Positions 18,623 through 27,810 are shown, counted from the stretch's first letter. The stretch: 64,000 bases of DNA from Halonotius pteroides (GCF_003605635.1 NZ_QMDW01000006.1:86903-150902), one strand, 5' to 3'. Made by a program: numbers and translations. The notes: generated by a model not told the origin, from the sequence alone.

Positions 18623-20437
18623 TCAGCGCAGCTCGTCGATCCGGTCGAGATAGGTGTCGTAGACGCCGAGAGCGGACTCGATGGGGTCAGCACTGGTCAT
18701 GTCGATACCGGCGAGTTCGAGGGCCTCGATCGGGTAGACGCTGCCGCCGGCGGCCAGCATCTCGCGGTAGTCAGCGGCTGCGGCGTCGTTGACCGCGTTG
18801 TCACTGCTGTCGCCGTCGCCGAGAATCCGATCGACGATGGCAACGGCGGCGGAGATGCCGGTCGCATACTGATAGACATAAAAGTTGTAGTAGAAGTGTG
18901 GAATCCGCTGCCACTCGCGGTGAATCCGGTCGTCGATGACGGCTGGCTCGTAGTAGTCTGTTTTGAGGCCACCGTAGAGTTCGTCGAAGACATCCGGCGT
19001 CAGCGGCGCATCATTCTCGGCGCGTTCGTGGATCTGGTGTTCGAACTCCGCAAACATCGTCTGGCGGTAGAGCGTCGACCGGAACCGTTCGAGATACTCG
19101 TCGAGAACGTACAGCCGGAGTTCGTCGTCGTCGACGGTCTCAAGCAGGTGCTGTGTGAGCAGGGTCTCGTTGACCGTCGAGGCGACCTCGGCGACAAAGA
19201 TCTCATAGCTTGCGTCGTGCCACGGCTGGGCCGCTTGTGCCAGCTCCGAGTGCATCGAGTGGCCCAACTCGTGGGCCAGCGTAAACATCGAGGAGATATC
19301 GTCCTGGTAGTTCAGTAGGATGAACGGCTGGGTGTCGTAGGTGCCCGATGAGAACGCGCCGGAACGCTTGCCGCGATTCTCATACACGTCGACCCAGCGG
19401 CTGTCCAGCCCCTCGGCGAGTCGATCACGGTAGGCCTCACCAAGCGGTGCGACCGCCTCGATGATCCACTCCTTCGCTTGTGTGTATTCGACATCCGGCC
19501 CCTCCTCACCGGTGATTGAGGTGTAAAGATCCCACATCCGAAGATCGTCGACACCGAGAGCATCGCGTTTGAGCTCGGCATGCCGGTGGAGGGAATCGAG
19601 GTTGTCGTGAACCGTCTCAACAAGTGTGTCGTAGACCTCGACGGGGACGTTTGGGCCGTCGAGAGCGGCTTGGCGGGCTGTCTCGTAGTTTCGGGCGCGA
19701 GCGACTTTCACATCCTTCCGCACCTGTTTTTTCAGCGATGTGCCGACGGTGTTGCGAACCGTCTCCCATTCGTCGTAGTAGGCCTCATACACTCGTTGGC
19801 GGAAGGCACGGGTTTTGTGTTTCTGGAGCGTCGTGAAGTTGGCCTGGCTGATCTCGATCTCTTCGCCGTCGGGGGCTTCGACGGTCGGGAACTCCATATC
19901 CGCATTCGACAGCATTGAGTAGATCTCACTCGGCGATGAGGTGACCTCGCCCAGCTCAGCCAGCAGCTCCTCGACTTCCTTCGATCGGGTGTGGGGCTTG
20001 CCCCGAAGCACGTCATCAAAGAAGTGCTCGTAGGCGGCGAGGGCCGGCTCTTCGTCGATGAATGCCTCGATGTCGTCGTCTGTCAGCGCCTGAAGCTCGG
20101 GTTCGATGTAGGAGGTCGCACTAGAGGCCTCCGAGGAGAGCGCTTCAGCCTTTCCCGAAAGCGCCTGATACTCCTGATTTCGCGTATCCTCACTGGAGCG
20201 AAGGTTCGCATAAACCGACAGTTGGGCGACCTCGCGCATGAGCTCCTCACGGAGCTCCAGCAGTTCCAACAGGGTTTCAGGGCTCTCGGTGACCCGTCCC
20301 TCGTAGGCGTCGAACGCCTCGATTCGCCCGGAGAGATGCTCAAACTGCTCGGCCCATGCGTCATCAGACTCGAATATCGATCCGAGTGCCCACTTGTGTT
20401 CCTCGGCGATCTCGGATCGCTCGGGTACCGTGCTCAT
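18623..20437 (-). CDS. pepF: Oligoendopeptidase F (M3 family)
   Basis: 604 residues, standard length. The zinc motif HELGHSMHSE (HExxH) is at about 391-400, with a downstream Glu ligand in the ISYEIFVAEVAST region (DASYEIFVAEVASTVNE). The N-terminal helical half resembles M3B oligoendopeptidases. It cleaves short peptides in the cytoplasm; no signal peptide is seen. It is transcribed from ATG 20437 in the same direction as the upstream truA, with only about 24 bases between them, so the two may share a transcript. Confidence 0.95.
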   Translation of the reverse strand: MSTVPERSEIAEEHKWALGSIFESDDAWAEQFEHLSGRIEAFDAYEGRVTESPETLLELLELREELMREVAQLSVYANLRSSEDTRNQEYQALSGKAEALSSEASSATSYIEPELQALTDDDIEAFIDEEPALAAYEHFFDDVLRGKPHTRSKEVEELLAELGEVTSSPSEIYSMLSNADMEFPTVEAPDGEEIEISQANFTTLQKHKTRAFRQRVYEAYYDEWETVRNTVGTSLKKQVRKDVKVARARNYETARQAALDGPNVPVEVYDTLVETVHDNLDSLHRHAELKRDALGVDDLRMWDLYTSITGEEGPDVEYTQAKEWIIEAVAPLGEAYRDRLAEGLDSRWVDVYENRGKRSGAFSSGTYDTQPFILLNYQDDISSMFTLAHELGHSMHSELAQAAQPWHDASYEIFVAEVASTVNETLLTQHLLETVDDDELRLYVLDEYLERFRSTLYRQTMFAEFEHQIHERAENDAPLTPDVFDELYGGLKTDYYEPAVIDDRIHREWQRIPHFYYNFYVYQYATGISAAVAIVDRILGDGDSSDNAVNDAAAADYREMLAAGGSVYPIEALELAGIDMTSADPIESALGVYDTYLDRIDELR

Positions 20438-20461
20438 ACAGAAAGATGGCCGACAGCGCGC

Positions 20462-21319
20462 CTAAAGGTTGTCCTCCGCACCGTCGAGGTGAGCAGCCAA
20501 CCTCGTGGTAACGCGATGGCCAACGAACGCATCGACTGCGCGCTCACCGAAGGCCGCAGCCCCACTGGCCGTGGCGTGGGGGTCGCGCTCGAAGTCGATT
20601 CCGGGATACTCGACGGCCGACAACACCAGCGGTTCGGGCGACGCCGTCTGTGGCCGCGGGTCGACCGGCGTCTCGCCGAGTAGCGAATCAATCCACGAGA
20701 CGGGTTTGTTGCCGCTGCCGACGGCCTGCACGACCGCGATGAACCGACGGACGAAATGGCGCGGGAATCCGCCGGCAGCGATCGTGAATACCAACATATC
20801 GCCGTCACGGTCAAGGGTGGCGGTAAGGTCGCGCTCGGTACCGGTATCGTCGGGCGTCAAGTTGTGAAAATCGTGGAAGCCGGTGAGCGCGTCAACCGCG
20901 TCGGCCACGCGGTCGTCGTCGATGGTAGGTCGGCCGTCGAGCGTTCGGCCGTCGTCGCCGACTTCTTGGGGCGCGTAGAGCTGATAGACGTATTCGCGTC
21001 GGGTCGGGTCGTGAGTCGCATGAAAGTCGTCGGCAACGTCGGCACTCGCCCACGCCCGAATCGTCGCCGGCAACTCGCTGTTGAGCGCGCGCGGCGACAG
21101 CCAGTCGGGACACTCAAACGCAACTGTCTGGGCGACCGCCGACACGCCAGCGTCGGTGCGACCGGCGGCGGCGTAGCCGGTCGGCTTGTCGGCTTCGGGT
21201 GAGAGGATCGACAGCTCCCGGAGGGCGTCGAATAGCGCGCCCTCAACGGTCGGCACCGACGGCTGTCGCTGAAAGCCGTAGAACGGGCGGCCATCGTAGG
21301 CAAGACGGAACGCTCGCAT
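20462..21319 (-). CDS. truA: tRNA pseudouridine synthase A
   Basis: 285 residues. TruA isomerises uridines 38-40 in the tRNA anticodon stem to pseudouridine. The catalytic aspartate is D56 in the conserved AAAGRTDAGVSA motif. Other family segments are YDGRPFYGFQRQP at the N-terminus and GGFPRHFVRRFIAVVQAVGSG near 200. The length is normal for archaea. The gene lies upstream of pepF on the same strand and immediately downstream of the RNase P RNA gene, making a local tRNA-processing group. Confidence 0.94.
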   Translation of the reverse strand: MRAFRLAYDGRPFYGFQRQPSVPTVEGALFDALRELSILSPEADKPTGYAAAGRTDAGVSAVAQTVAFECPDWLSPRALNSELPATIRAWASADVADDFHATHDPTRREYVYQLYAPQEVGDDGRTLDGRPTIDDDRVADAVDALTGFHDFHNLTPDDTGTERDLTATLDRDGDMLVFTIAAGGFPRHFVRRFIAVVQAVGSGNKPVSWIDSLLGETPVDPRPQTASPEPLVLSAVEYPGIDFERDPHATASGAAAFGERAVDAFVGHRVTTRLAAHLDGAEDNL

Positions 21320-21377
21320 CGGCTGTTCGTTCCACCGCGGCGGCGAAAAGGGTTCACCTGTCGCTCAGCGACGAACC

Positions 21378-21830
21378 GGGTTGAGAGGAGTAAGCCCCCT
21401 TCTGTTTTGACCCGACATTCGGCTGAGCAGTCGCGTCGTGTTCGGACTACCTCGGCGACCGTCGACCACTCCGCATGGCCGATCGACCGCCTGACGCGAC
21501 CTTGCACCGGTGAGGATTCACCGTTCCATCCGTTCCTGCCCGTCTGGTAGGCAATGCCTACGACGGTTCGATGGCGATGCCATCGTAGCCCTCGCGGCTT
21601 CACCGCTCGGGGTAACGTGGCGCGTGGCACCACGCCCTCGACGGGTTAGCTCCATTCCCTTACGGGTCAGTTCACACGTCTCATCGGTCAGGGCAGGGGG
21701 TCTCGTTGCTGTTTCAGCGCCAGCCGTCTCCGACTCCGGACTTGCGCCCGGTCACCTGTCCGAACGGTGGGGGGACTTTCCTCATAGCCGTCACCGAGTG
21801 ACAGCCACGGGGGTCGGGCTCTCTCTACCC
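21378..21830 (-). ncRNA. rnpB: RNase P RNA
   Basis: Reading the minus strand, a conserved region I core GAGGAAAGTCC lies at about 21774-21784. Near the 3' end is ACAGAAGGGGGCTTACTCC (about 21390-21408), the P4 3' strand and flanking sequence universal in RNase P RNA. The terminal helix P1 can form between GGTAGAGAG at about 21822-21830 and CTCTCAACC at about 21379-21387, setting a length near 450 bases, as in other haloarchaea. A TATA-like GTTTATGCGA at 21851-21860 is placed correctly for transcription start near 21830. It processes tRNA 5' ends; its protein partner Rpp29 is also in the window. Ends are approximate. Confidence 0.92.
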
Positions 21831-21850
21831 AGCTGATATGGGCGCAGCCG

Positions 21851-21860
21851 TCGCATAAAC
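21851..21860 (-). promoter_or_regulatory. TATA-like promoter element of rnpB
   Basis: The minus-strand sequence GTTTATGCGA lies about 26 bases before the inferred 5' end of RNase P RNA, the normal archaeal TATA position. Confidence 0.45.
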
Positions 21861-21946
21861 GGTTCGGTGATGCGGATGGTCGGCGATCCCGGTTCCTGCA
21901 CAACGAATGGGAAGAATTGAAGTCGGCAGCCCTCATGCATACCTCT

Positions 21947-22549
21947 ATGTCCGAGGCACAGACCGTTCAGCTGAGCTATGATGACGGTGCACGAGCGGTC
22001 GAGCTTGCGCGGGAAGCAGTCGAATCGTACGTCCGCCACGGTCAACGTGAACACCCGGGAAGCATGCGAGATGCCTTCTATGCCCGAACGGGTGCGTTCG
22101 TCCGTATCCGATCAACACGCGGACGGGGACAACTCCGCGGCTGTGCTGGCGCGTATCGCACCGACGACCAGCTCGGCCACGCCATCGTCGACGCCGCGAT
22201 TCAAGCCGCCTCTGGCGATTCGGCGGGCTCGGAGATCGGCGGAAAAGAGCTCTCCGATCTCTCGATTTCGGTCTGTGTCGTCAGCAACACGCTGCTGACA
22301 AACGATCCGACCGAGGATATCGAACTTGGCACCCACGGCGTTGCCCTCGACACCGGCAACGACCACGCGTGGCTGTATCCGACACTCCCCATCGAGCAAA
22401 ACTGGAGTAAGGAAAAGTATCTCTCCTTGGTGTGTAAAAAGGCGAATGTCTCCCCGGTTGCCTGGCAGGATGATGATACGATGCTCACCCTTTTCGAAGG
22501 TCAAGTCTTCCGCGAGCGCCCGGATGGCGGTAGTGTCGAATCGCTCTGA
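21947..22549 (+). CDS. AMMECR1 domain protein
   Basis: 200 residues from ATG 21947 (MSEAQTVQLS). This is the AMMECR1 / TIGR00296 family, found in archaea and eukaryotes. Its hallmark LRGCAGAY segment is at about 64-71 (the conserved LRGCIG motif), followed by the ISVCVV strand and the WLYPTLPIEQNWSKEKYLSLVCKKA region. The function is still uncertain; it is often near radical SAM or dioxygenase genes (AMMECR1-AMMECR1L-Memo groups). The ATG at 21917 is less likely. It is divergent from rnpB. Confidence 0.9.
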   Translation: MSEAQTVQLSYDDGARAVELAREAVESYVRHGQREHPGSMRDAFYARTGAFVRIRSTRGRGQLRGCAGAYRTDDQLGHAIVDAAIQAASGDSAGSEIGGKELSDLSISVCVVSNTLLTNDPTEDIELGTHGVALDTGNDHAWLYPTLPIEQNWSKEKYLSLVCKKANVSPVAWQDDDTMLTLFEGQVFRERPDGGSVESL

Positions 22550-22566
22550 CTGACCGATCAAGCGTG

Positions 22567-23739
22567 TTACACCCGGTCTGTCCCACCGAATCCGACCAGC
22601 GACGCGTCGCGCGCCGCCCGCTTGGTAGCCCCTGACAACGACAGATCGAACTCGTCGACAACGTCGCCATCGCGGATAAGCGGCTCTAACAGCGGCTCGC
22701 CGTCGGCCGGTGGCTCGCTGTCACGGTGGCCAACGTGGTGGCCGCCAGCAGCCGTTCGATAGACCGATTTCACACCGGAGAGTTTCCCACGTTTGGAAAC
22801 CGCCTCACCGTCGATAGCGACGATATCAAGCGCGAAATCCACCGGGTTGGCGTTCGATATCGCACTCCCAACCCCAAACCCGTCGGCAACGTCGCGTAGC
22901 TCCCGTAGGTCGTGAACGCCGAGGCCGCCGCTGACGAAGACATCCACGTCCTCGTGGCCGGCGGCGTCGAGCTCCCACCGTACCTCGCGGATGATGTGCC
23001 GGAAGTCGCCGCGCCGTGAGCCGGTCGTATCAAGCCGTACCCCATCGAGCGCGTCGCCGAGGGCGTCAGCCGCCCGGAGCGATTCGTCAACCTCGTCGCT
23101 GAATGTATCACAGAGGGCGATCCGTTGGGTGTCATCGCCAACGGCCGCATCGAAGGCCTGCCACGCGGCCTCCTGCTCGCCGCGACCGAAACACAGCAGG
23201 AGGGCGTGTGGCATCGTCCCGCTGGCCGCGCGGTCGATCTGGTCGCCGGCGGCGACGTGGGAGAACCCATCAAGCCCGGCCACCAGCGCGGATCGCTCGA
23301 CGACCGCCGCGATCGAGGGGTGGACGTGTCGCGCGCCGAACGACAACACCGGCGAGTCGGGAGCGGCCTCCCGGACGCGCCGGGCAGCGGTTGCGATCCC
23401 CGAGGCATGCGACAGAAGGCCGAGCAGCGCGGTCTCCAGCCGGGCAAAGTCACGATACGGCCCCGAAATCCGCATGACAGGCCCACCATCGAAACAACGG
23501 CCGGGGGGGATCGCGTCGACATCGACCGCGTGATCGGCCAGCAGTGCGGCGGCGTCTTTCACACCCGCAAGCAGTTCGAACTCACCGGTCGGGAACTGGT
23601 CGGCGGTCACCTCAGCAACGACCTGAGGGGTGCGATCGGCGTGGGCAAGCGTGGCGTCGGTGCGCTCGAAATAGGCGTCGGTCGCCCGGCCGCTATGGAT
23701 GGTTTCAGGCGAGATAATGTCGAGCTCGAGGTCGCGCAT
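22567..23739 (-). CDS. pncB: Nicotinate phosphoribosyltransferase
   Basis: 390 residues from ATG 23739 (MRDLELDIISPETIHSGRATDAYF); the upstream ATG at 23781 gives an Arg/His-rich leader and is rejected. It makes nicotinate mononucleotide from nicotinate and PRPP, the NAD salvage step. Seen are the FGARHVHPS segment near 145, the GFSHVAAGDQIDRAASGTMPHAL substrate loop, and the phosphate-binding FVSGGLGVHDLREL and GVGSAISNANPVDFALDIV regions typical of archaeal enzymes. It is convergent with the AMMECR1 gene. Confidence 0.92.
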   Translation of the reverse strand: MRDLELDIISPETIHSGRATDAYFERTDATLAHADRTPQVVAEVTADQFPTGEFELLAGVKDAAALLADHAVDVDAIPPGRCFDGGPVMRISGPYRDFARLETALLGLLSHASGIATAARRVREAAPDSPVLSFGARHVHPSIAAVVERSALVAGLDGFSHVAAGDQIDRAASGTMPHALLLCFGRGEQEAAWQAFDAAVGDDTQRIALCDTFSDEVDESLRAADALGDALDGVRLDTTGSRRGDFRHIIREVRWELDAAGHEDVDVFVSGGLGVHDLRELRDVADGFGVGSAISNANPVDFALDIVAIDGEAVSKRGKLSGVKSVYRTAAGGHHVGHRDSEPPADGEPLLEPLIRDGDVVDEFDLSLSGATKRAARDASLVGFGGTDRV

Positions 23740-23793
23740 AGCCCGGCTTCGGTGGCGGCCATAAAAAGCCCGGTGGCCCACGGGTCGCTGTGG

Positions 23794-25341
23794 TCAGTCT
23801 CGCAGCGTTGTGGTCGACCACACGAGAGCCCATCCGGCAGCAAGCAACGCGAGAAGCGCGCCAGCGACACCAAAGCCGGGGCTCTGATCGGTCGTCGCCG
23901 ACGGTGTGAGCCCGGGTGTGAGTTCTCGGAGCCCATCGGTCGTCAGCGCGTGGACGATCCGTACCCGGGTGTCGTCGCGTTCGATCCCGTATGCCCCGCC
24001 GAAGGCGTCGTTGTCGAGCTCGTAGACCCCAGGGTCGGTTTCGGTAGCGTTGCGTGCCGTGAGAATCGCCGTATACGCACGGTGGAACTCGGCGGCGTCA
24101 TCGGTTGTCTGCCACTCGGTCGTCCAGACGTAGCCATCGTCGTTGCCGCGGCGGTAGGGGACGAGCGCGTCGCCAGCCCAGCCCGCAGCGGGTCGGGCGC
24201 TGTAGGTTCGGCTGTCGTAGTCGCCCTCTGACTCATACAGCGTGCCCGGATCGACCGTGTCGCCCCCGGCGGTCGTCGCCTGATACCAAAACATGACAAA
24301 GGTCGATGCCTCGCCGGCGACCTCCGTTCCGTTGCGGCCCGGCTCGGTGTATCGCTGCCAGCCGGCGGTCGCCGTCGACGGCGGGTCGACCGGGTGGGGA
24401 TCGATCGGTTCGCGGTGGATGATCTCGCTGGTCGTCGTCGGGGGATCGGCCATTCGCTCGTCAACACCCGCCCACCCCTCTGTGGTGACGATCTCGTGGA
24501 CGTAGCCCGGGCCGTCGGCGTACGGCTGGAGGACAACGGTGAGAACCCCGCGGTTGATCGCCCCGCTATCGCCGCTGGTTGGAGAGGCTCGCTGACATCG
24601 CCAACGGTCGTCGCCACACCGCTGTCTGTAGCGGGCCTCGATGTAGCCAGCCTCACCCTCATAGAGGCCGGTTACCGCCAGATCGGCATCCTGTGTCTCG
24701 CCGCTGAACCGCGGGCTGGTGAGATTGTGGCGTTGATCCTGCAGCGCGTGAGTTAGCTCGTGGATCAGTGTCGCCTCGCTGATCCGTGGGGACGCAGGAT
24801 CGTCGGCGACGATGACGATCTCGTCGCGTGTCGGGCTGTAGAGCCCGTTGACCGAGCCGGTCAGCGTTTCGGTGATCGCCGTTCGCGTGCTGGTGTTGTC
24901 GCCGACGATGAACAGCGCCTTCCAGACCTGATCGTTCCAGCGCGTAAATCGCCGATCGGAGCCGTTGGCCGCCAACTCCTCGCGGCTGAAGGTCTCGCTG
25001 TCGACAACACGGATCGGCACCGACTCGGTGAACGGTTCGCCGCGGAGGTACTCGACGCGGGCCATCGAGCGGGCCAGCAGTCGGTCGCGTTCGGCAGCGT
25101 CCAGCCCGTCGACCTGCGTGACGTTGATCGGATCGTCATGGCAGATCCCATCGACACAGCCAAGGCTCGTGTTTGCGGGGTGGCTGGTCGGAGATATCGG
25201 AGGCGACGGTGTCGCCCCTGCTGCCGTCGTTGCCGTCTGCGTCGCAGGTGTCGTTGTCGTTGCTGCCGCTGCCGGAACCACAGTGCTGACGGCAAGAACA
25301 AGGGTGGCGACGACAAGCAGCGATCGACCGCGGCGATCCAT
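23794..25341 (-). CDS. Hvo_1808-type surface protein with HExxH motif
   Basis: 515 residues from ATG 25341 (MDRRGRSLLVVATLVLAVSTVVPAAAA), beginning with a clear signal peptide and a Thr/Ala/Pro-rich linker. A metallopeptidase-like centre, LIHELTHALQDQRH, lies near 180, with DEIVIVADDP just before it. The C-terminus has one transmembrane helix (GFGVAGALLALLAAGWALVW) as an anchor. This matches the haloarchaeal Hvo_1808 family of secreted or surface proteins. HELTH fits a zinc protease, but activity is unproven. The ATG at 25854 would run through the idi gene and is rejected. Confidence 0.85.
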   Translation of the reverse strand: MDRRGRSLLVVATLVLAVSTVVPAAAATTTTPATQTATTAAGATPSPPISPTSHPANTSLGCVDGICHDDPINVTQVDGLDAAERDRLLARSMARVEYLRGEPFTESVPIRVVDSETFSREELAANGSDRRFTRWNDQVWKALFIVGDNTSTRTAITETLTGSVNGLYSPTRDEIVIVADDPASPRISEATLIHELTHALQDQRHNLTSPRFSGETQDADLAVTGLYEGEAGYIEARYRQRCGDDRWRCQRASPTSGDSGAINRGVLTVVLQPYADGPGYVHEIVTTEGWAGVDERMADPPTTTSEIIHREPIDPHPVDPPSTATAGWQRYTEPGRNGTEVAGEASTFVMFWYQATTAGGDTVDPGTLYESEGDYDSRTYSARPAAGWAGDALVPYRRGNDDGYVWTTEWQTTDDAAEFHRAYTAILTARNATETDPGVYELDNDAFGGAYGIERDDTRVRIVHALTTDGLRELTPGLTPSATTDQSPGFGVAGALLALLAAGWALVWSTTTLRD

Positions 25342-25372
25342 ACTGATCACACGTGGATGGGTCGGAAGAACG

Positions 25373-25942
25373 TTACTCGGCGTCAAAATCCCGGCGCATG
25401 GCGATCTTGAACCACGGACAGAGCCGCAGTTGGCGATACCATTCTGGGTGGTCGTGAAGATGATCGTAGTCGACCCACAGCAGGCCGCCGATCTCAGCTT
25501 CGTCGGGATCAAGCGTCGTGTCGTCAAGGGTGACCTGCAGGACAGCACAGACCTCCCACTCGACGCCGGCGTTCTCGTAGTAGCGTTTGTACTCAAACCG
25601 GTCGGTGAGTTCGACCTCGTCGTACTGGTCTGGGGTGACGCCAAGCTCCTCTTTAAGTCGCTGGATCGTGGCGTCGACCTGGCTTTGACCCTCGACGGGG
25701 TGTGAGGCGACGGTGCCGTCCCAGTGAGTATCCCAGAGGCGTTTGTCGGGGCTGCGCTGGGCAAGCAGGAGTCGCCCCTCGCCGTCGAAAACGAGACAGG
25801 TAAACGCCCGATGGCGGATGCCGTCGCCGGTATGGGCGTCGAGACGGTTGACAAGCTCCTGTTCGGTGTCGTCGGCGTCGACGGCGATCACGTCCTGACC
25901 GGCGTTTGCGTGGCGGTCGTCGCCGGCGTCGTCAGCACTCAT
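25373..25942 (-). CDS. idi: IDI1-like Nudix protein (isopentenyl-diphosphate isomerase type I family)
   Basis: 189 residues from ATG 25942 (MSADDAGDDRH). The Nudix core resembles type I isopentenyl-diphosphate delta-isomerase, with HRAFTCLVFDGEGRLLLAQRS, a REELG-like helix (IQRLKEELGVTP), EYKRYYENAGVEWEVCAVL with the conserved catalytic-loop Glu, and WYRQLRLCPWF. The position of the catalytic Cys in bacterial enzymes (VCGHP) reads VASHP here, so Cys is replaced by Ala. The annotation as IDI is therefore by family, and the activity needs testing. Isoprenoid lipids of haloarchaea depend on this step, which a type II enzyme elsewhere could supply. Confidence 0.8.
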   Translation of the reverse strand: MSADDAGDDRHANAGQDVIAVDADDTEQELVNRLDAHTGDGIRHRAFTCLVFDGEGRLLLAQRSPDKRLWDTHWDGTVASHPVEGQSQVDATIQRLKEELGVTPDQYDEVELTDRFEYKRYYENAGVEWEVCAVLQVTLDDTTLDPDEAEIGGLLWVDYDHLHDHPEWYRQLRLCPWFKIAMRRDFDAE

Positions 25943-26135
25943 AGGTTGGTATGCACACAGCGGGGTCAATAAGGGTTCGATACCGCGTCGGAACCCATCG
26001 CTGCCGGCTCAAAACAGACTTAGCATCTCAACGACCCCATCGACAGTCGTTCGTACCACGACCGCGAGTCGCGCTTGCTGCTCTCGTCGTCGTCCATACC
26101 ACAACGAGTTCGGAGTCTGACAAATTTTCCTGTCG

Positions 26136-26549
26136 TTACCCGAGCCGTTCGTCCAGAATCAGCCGCGTTGTCGTCCCCTTGACCTCATCCAGTTCGCGGG
26201 CTTGAGTGATGAGGTCGTTGACCGCCTGCGTGTCGACGCAGTCGACAACGAGAACGATATCATCCTCGCCGGAGACCTGCCAAACGAAGTCGACTTCCTC
26301 CCAGTCGGCCATCCGCCCGGAGACCGCGCTGGTGGTGACGTTCATATCGACCGAGACTTCGATCATCGCCTTCACGTTCCCGGTGCGCGTGGTAACGGTG
26401 AACCGCTCGATGATCCCCTCGCTCGTAAGGCGATCGACGCGGTTGCGCACGGTACCCTCCGAGGTGCCGATCTCGTCGGCGATCTCGGTGTAGGGCGTCC
26501 GGGCGTCCCGCCGCAGGATCGAAAGGATCTGTCGGTCGAGATCGTCCAT
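26136..26549 (-). CDS. lrp: Lrp/AsnC family transcriptional regulator
   Basis: 137 residues. An N-terminal winged helix-turn-helix (MDDLDRQILSILRRDARTPYTEIADEIGTSEGTVRNRVDRL) is followed by a RAM ligand-binding domain (EVSVDMNVTTS.., VWQVSGEDDIVLVVDC). The length is normal for Lrp. Such proteins act as dimers or octamers sensing amino acids. It is divergent from carA, and a perfect 15-base inverted repeat lies between the two genes, suggesting it controls itself and carA, the pyrimidine/arginine branch. The target is inferred from position. Confidence 0.9.
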   Translation of the reverse strand: MDDLDRQILSILRRDARTPYTEIADEIGTSEGTVRNRVDRLTSEGIIERFTVTTRTGNVKAMIEVSVDMNVTTSAVSGRMADWEEVDFVWQVSGEDDIVLVVDCVDTQAVNDLITQARELDEVKGTTTRLILDERLG

Positions 26550-26580
26550 GCAAAATGATAGGCGAGCAGGCCCTTACCGA

Positions 26581-26595
26581 TTACGAATTTCGTAA
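26581..26595. promoter_or_regulatory. Perfect inverted repeat, candidate Lrp operator
   Basis: TTACGAA, one T, then TTCGTAA: 7-base arms with a single-base centre, lying in the 96-base spacer between the lrp and carA starts. It sits just upstream of the carA TATA-like element (26615-26622) and overlaps the expected promoter of the divergent lrp gene at about -32 to -46, the right place for autoregulation. Confidence 0.55.
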
Positions 26596-26614
26596 CTAAC
26601 CTTCGAACGACGCA

Positions 26615-26622
26615 CTTATTAG
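26615..26622 (+). promoter_or_regulatory. TATA-like promoter element of carA
   Basis: The element CTTATTAG is centred about 27 bases before the carA ATG, the spacing of a leaderless haloarchaeal transcript. The candidate Lrp operator ends 19 bases upstream. Confidence 0.45.
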
Positions 26623-26645
26623 CGATCACCGATACGTATCTCGTA

Positions 26646-27707
26646 ATGTCAGATGCCTACATCGCCTTGGCCGACGGTCGCGTACTGGAAGCGCGCTGCC
26701 GCGCGCCGGGGCGCACTCGCGGCGAACTCGTGTTCACAACCGCCTACACCGGGTATGAAGAAAGCCTCACCGATCCCTCCTACGAGGAACAGGTGCTCAC
26801 CTTCTCGTATCCGCTGATCGGTAACTATGGGGTGCGAGCCGACCGCTTTGAGTCCAGCCGCATCCACCCGCGTGCCGCCGTCGCTCGTGAGTTCACGGAC
26901 GAGATGGCGACCTGGTTCGAATCTGAGGGGGTTCCCGCGATCGACCACATCGAGACACGTGATCTCGTGACCTCCATCCGTGAGGATGGCGCGATGAAAT
27001 GCGGGATCGTCGCCGGCGAGGATGTCACCCCGGAAGACGCCAAAGCCGAGCTCGAACAGTGCAAGGAGATGAGCGACCACACCGAGATCGGCCAGCAGGT
27101 GACGACACCCGATCCGACCGTCCACCGCGGCGGCGGCGAAGCCGACGTGGCACTCATCGACTGTGGTGCGAAAGGCTCGATAACCGATTCCCTTACCGAG
27201 CGCGGCGCGGACGTCCACGTGTTGTCGTGTCAGGTCACCGCCGAGGAGATCCGCGAACTCGATCCCGATGTGCTGTTCATCTCAAACGGGCCAGGCGATC
27301 CCGCAAACTTCCAACACACCCAGTCGTTGGTTGAGGAGTTCGCCGGCGAGATCCCGATCGCCGGCATCTGTCTCGGCCAGCAGATCGTCGCCCGCGCCTT
27401 TGGCGGCGACACCGAGAAGATGGCCTTCGGCCACCGCGGCGTCAACCAACCCGTCCGCGATCTTGAGACCGACCAGGTCGTGATGACGACCCAAAATCAC
27501 GGCTACACCGTTTCTGATCCGGGCGACCTTGCGGTCACCCAGCGCAACGTCAACGACGACACCGCCGAGGGGCTGGCCGACGACGATCGTGGGATCATTA
27601 CCCGCCAGTACCACCCCGAGGCCAACCCTGGCCCGCATGACTCGCTTGGCTTCTTCGACGACGTGTTGGCGATGGTTGACACGCAGTCGGCTGTCACCGC
27701 CGACTGA
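26646..27707 (+). CDS. carA: Carbamoyl-phosphate synthase small (glutaminase) subunit
   Basis: 353 residues, standard for CarA. It hydrolyses glutamine and delivers ammonia to CarB for arginine and pyrimidine synthesis. The N-terminal CPSase domain (AYIALADGRVLEARC.., TGYEESLTDPSYEEQVLTFSYPLIGNYG) is followed by a class I glutaminase with nucleophile Cys in AGICLGQQIVARAFGG, and the catalytic His/Glu in QYHPEANPGPHDS. It is preceded by a divergent Lrp regulator and a perfect inverted repeat. carB is not in this neighbourhood. Confidence 0.96.
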   Translation: MSDAYIALADGRVLEARCRAPGRTRGELVFTTAYTGYEESLTDPSYEEQVLTFSYPLIGNYGVRADRFESSRIHPRAAVAREFTDEMATWFESEGVPAIDHIETRDLVTSIREDGAMKCGIVAGEDVTPEDAKAELEQCKEMSDHTEIGQQVTTPDPTVHRGGGEADVALIDCGAKGSITDSLTERGADVHVLSCQVTAEEIRELDPDVLFISNGPGDPANFQHTQSLVEEFAGEIPIAGICLGQQIVARAFGGDTEKMAFGHRGVNQPVRDLETDQVVMTTQNHGYTVSDPGDLAVTQRNVNDDTAEGLADDDRGIITRQYHPEANPGPHDSLGFFDDVLAMVDTQSAVTAD

Positions 27708-27810
27708 GATACGACATCGAGGCGACCACAGAAGGCGATCGGTTCGAACCGTCCACCACGGGCCGGAAATCGGTGGTCGTTTACTCCTTGCTCACCGAGT
27801 TGTTAGTATC

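Noticed and set aside
21390..21836. Protein-coding ORFs on both strands across 21.4-21.8 kb
   Set aside because: The minus strand holds the conserved RNase P RNA core motifs, and the translated sequences are Arg/Ser/Pro-rich shadows without family matches.
25342..25854. N-terminal extension of the Hvo_1808-type surface protein to 25854
   Set aside because: It runs through the idi gene in another frame, and the real start has a clear signal peptide at 25341.
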